DNA from: Gemmatimonadota bacterium | Lineage (GTDB): Bacteria > Gemmatimonadota > Gemmatimonadetes > Gemmatimonadales > GWC2-71-9 | DNA length: 7,622 nt | NCBI GenBank assembly: GCA_029862935.1 | Contig: JAOTWK010000161.1 | Span: 1 to 7,622 of the forward strand | Direction of reading: 5' to 3' | Shown here: positions 5,982-7,622 of the stretch, in pieces | How positions within the stretch are numbered: position 1 is the stretch's first letter | How the letters are laid out: the number at the start of each line of letters is the position of its first letter | Translations under genes and position numbers: made by a program | Notes under the pieces: model-generated | Seen by the model: only the letters and a program-made list of their open reading frames with translations | Told to the model about the DNA's origin: nothing | The model's database searches: none

Positions 5982-7226
5982 ATGCGCGAAGTCGTCATCA
6001 TCGATGCTGTGCGGTCGCCCATCGGCCGGCACAGCGGTGCGCTCTCGTCAATCCGGCCCGACGATCTGCTGGCTGACGTCCTCAAAGGGCTCATCGATCG
6101 CACGGGGACCGATCCGGCGACGATCGACGACGTGTATGCGGGGTGCGGCAACCAGGCCGGCGAGGACAACCGGGACGTGGCCCGCATGGCGGTGCTGCTC
6201 GCCGGGTTTCCGGTCGAGGTGCCCGGTGTCACCGTCAATCGCAACTGCTCCTCGGCGCTCGAGGCAGTCAATCAGGCCGCCAAAGCAATCATCGCGGGCG
6301 AAGGCGACGTGTTCATCGGAGCGGGCGTCGAGACCATGAGCCGCGCGCCATGGGTGATCCCCAAGCCTGAGCGACCGCAGCCCGTGGGTCACTGGACCAT
6401 CTGGGACACCACGGTGGGATGGCGATTCAACAATCCGAAGATGGATGCGCTCTACCCAATCGTGAGCTTGGGTGAGACGGCGGAGAACATTGCCGAGGAG
6501 ATGCACATCTCTCGCGAGGAGCAAGATGCCTTCGCGGCGGAGAGCCACCGTCGCGCCATCGATGCGATCAATGCCGGCCGGTTCGAGGACGAGATCGTGC
6601 CGATCTCGGTGCCGCAGCGCAAAGGTGAGCCGATTGCGGTCGAAACCGACGAGCATCCACGTTACCGCAAGGAGAATGGACGGTACGTTCTCGACACCTC
6701 GGTCGAGCAGCTCTCCAAGCTGCGGCCGGCGTTTCGCAAGAACGGCACCGTCACCGCGGGCAACTCGAGTGGCATCAACGACGGTGCCGCGGCCGTGCTC
6801 ATCATGAGCAATGAGAAAGCGAAAGCGCTCGGACTCAAACCGATGGCTCGGTGGATTGGCTCGGCCGTGGCCGGTGTCGATCCTGGTGTGATGGGCTACG
6901 GCCCGATCCCGGCGACCGAGAAGCTGCTTGCACGTGTCGGCGTGCGGCTCGACGACATCGGCCTCATCGAGCTGAACGAGGCGTTTGCCGCTCAATCCCT
7001 CGGCGTGATGCGGCGGCTCGGCCTCCGTCCCGAGATTACCAACGTGAATGGTGGCGCGATCGCACTCGGGCATCCCACGGGATGTTCCGGAGCTCGCATC
7101 CTCGTGACCCTGCTGCACGAGATGAGGCGGCGCGCCCCGTCCGCGCCGCACCCCTACTACGGACTGGCCACGCTGTGTGTGGGCGTCGGGATGGGCGTGT
7201 CGACCCTCGTCGAGTGGATGCGTTGA
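5982..7226 (+). CDS. Thiolase (acetyl-CoA acetyltransferase / 3-oxoacyl-CoA thiolase)
   Basis: This 414-residue enzyme splits a 3-oxoacyl-CoA with CoA to give acetyl-CoA and a shortened acyl-CoA, or does the reverse condensation. Visible signatures are [11 protein letters not shown] with the nucleophile Cys89, NEAFAA with Asn332, [19 protein letters not shown] with His364, and [12 protein letters not shown] with the second catalytic Cys399. The usual C-x-G-x-G-Q-G has Met in place of Gln. [15 protein letters not shown] is also typical. The segment [12 protein letters not shown] followed by [10 protein letters not shown] is the pattern I associate with beta-ketoadipyl-CoA type thiolases (PcaF/PaaJ) and their relatives, so a medium or dicarboxylic substrate is possible. 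It is slightly longer than the usual 390-400 residues, with a small Pro/Ala/His insert before the final Cys motif. The ATG begins one base after the aminotransferase stop (TAGCATG) and has no clear ribosome binding site, which points to re-initiation by terminating ribosomes. Confidence 0.92.
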   Translation: MREVVIIDAVRSPIGRHSGALSSIRPDDLLADVLKGLIDRTGTDPATIDDVYAGCGNQAGEDNRDVARMAVLLAGFPVEVPGVTVNRNCSSALEAVNQAAKAIIAGEGDVFIGAGVETMSRAPWVIPKPERPQPVGHWTIWDTTVGWRFNNPKMDALYPIVSLGETAENIAEEMHISREEQDAFAAESHRRAIDAINAGRFEDEIVPISVPQRKGEPIAVETDEHPRYRKENGRYVLDTSVEQLSKLRPAFRKNGTVTAGNSSGINDGAAAVLIMSNEKAKALGLKPMARWIGSAVAGVDPGVMGYGPIPATEKLLARVGVRLDDIGLIELNEAFAAQSLGVMRRLGLRPEITNVNGGAIALGHPTGCSGARILVTLLHEMRRRAPSAPHPYYGLATLCVGVGMGVSTLVEWMR

Positions 7227-7269
7227 GCCGCAAAGTTCCGTGGACCCCACGGCTGCGAGAGAAGAGTTC

Positions 7270-7274
7270 GGAGG
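7270..7274 (+). promoter_or_regulatory. Ribosome binding site deciding the GTG start at 7280
   Basis: GGAGG stands 5 bases before the GTG at 7280. An in-frame TTG at 7223 overlaps the thiolase stop and would add 19 residues, but has no such site. Confidence 0.6.
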
Positions 7275-7279
7275 AAGCA

Positions 7280-7622
7280 GTGACACCACAGGCACAGCGA
7301 GCGCTTTCCGGGATTCGCGTCGTTGGGCTCGAGCAGTACATGAGCGGTCCGTACTGCACCATGCTGCTGGCTGACGCTGGAGCGGAGGTCATCAAGATCG
7401 AGCGGCCCGGCAAAGGCGATCCACGGCGGGCAATCCCCCCGTTCGCCACGCGAGATGGAACGAAGAAGGCCTTTGGCTACATGGCCTACAACCGGAACAA
7501 GAAGAGTCTCGCGCTCAATGTGCAGCACCCAGAAGGCCAGGACATCTTGCGCAAGCTCGTCGAGGTCTCCGACGTGGTCGTAGAGAACCTGCGACCGGGG
7601 GCCATGGACAAGATCGGACTTG
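7280..7622 (+). CDS. CaiB/BaiF family CoA-transferase, N-terminal part
   Basis: This open frame runs off the window after 114 codons. It begins with a GTG and soon reads LSGIRVVGLEQYMSGPYCTM, then LLADAGAEVIKIERPGKGDP, AYNRNKKSLALNV and VVENLRPGAMDKIGL. These are the standard N-terminal blocks of class III (CaiB/BaiF, formyl-CoA transferase-like) CoA-transferases, which move CoA from an acyl-CoA to a free acid through an aspartyl intermediate. The catalytic Asp, expected near residue 165-175, lies beyond the window end, so activity cannot be confirmed. Full proteins are about 390-420 residues, so roughly a quarter to a third is present. It starts 53 bases after the thiolase stop, with its own strong ribosome binding site, and is probably in the same operon. 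It would activate the acid whose CoA ester is later split by the thiolase, or a similar step. The substrate cannot be told from this fragment. Confidence 0.88.
   Translation, partial: MTPQAQRALSGIRVVGLEQYMSGPYCTMLLADAGAEVIKIERPGKGDPRRAIPPFATRDGTKKAFGYMAYNRNKKSLALNVQHPEGQDILRKLVEVSDVVVENLRPGAMDKIGL

Noticed and set aside
6048..7295. Long open frame of 415 codons on the minus strand opposite the thiolase
   Set aside because: It is the antisense shadow of the thiolase, with no domain, and the plus strand shows every thiolase active-site motif.

Overview
The window is GC-rich, with mostly G/C third codon positions in its genes. It carries two unrelated gene clusters on the + strand, separated by a strong stem-loop. 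The organism looks like a free-living Gram-negative type bacterium. The combination of tightly overlapping FimT/PilV/PilW-like prepilins with a large PilX-like protein is seen in Gemmatimonadota and neighbouring phyla. That placement is an inference from gene style only.

Region 1 (1-518) has no convincing intact gene. It holds a weak terminator-like hairpin, a plausible promoter, and a short ORF at 175 whose N-terminus looks like a damaged prepilin leader (RRGFALIG). Just before the first intact pilin gene are two mutually exclusive hairpins.

Region 2 (519-4414) is a minor-pilin operon of four genes that overlap or nearly touch: a GspH/FimT-like prepilin, a PilV-like prepilin, a PilW-like prepilin with a fibronectin-III-like C-terminal domain, and a large PilX/DUF4900-like protein. 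All four have a type IV prepilin cleavage site and a hydrophobic N-terminal helix. They probably form the priming and tip complex of a type IV pilus or a related secretion pseudopilus. The first and last proteins carry calcium-loop-like Asp/Asn/Gly motifs. A 12-bp perfect stem follows the last gene.

Region 3 (4604-7622) is a metabolic operon. It encodes a fold-type I PLP aminotransferase with a C-terminal tail, a thiolase with all expected catalytic residues that starts one base after the aminotransferase stop codon, and the N-terminal third or so of a CaiB/BaiF family CoA-transferase cut by the window edge. Together they suggest degradation of an amino acid or acid by transamination, CoA transfer and thiolysis; the substrate cannot be read from the sequence.

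Most of the window is recognisable and ordinary. The points that deserve a second look are the damaged pilin-like head and folded leader in region 1, the calcium-loop motifs, the FN3-like pilin domain, and a perfect 11-bp inverted repeat inside the aminotransferase gene.
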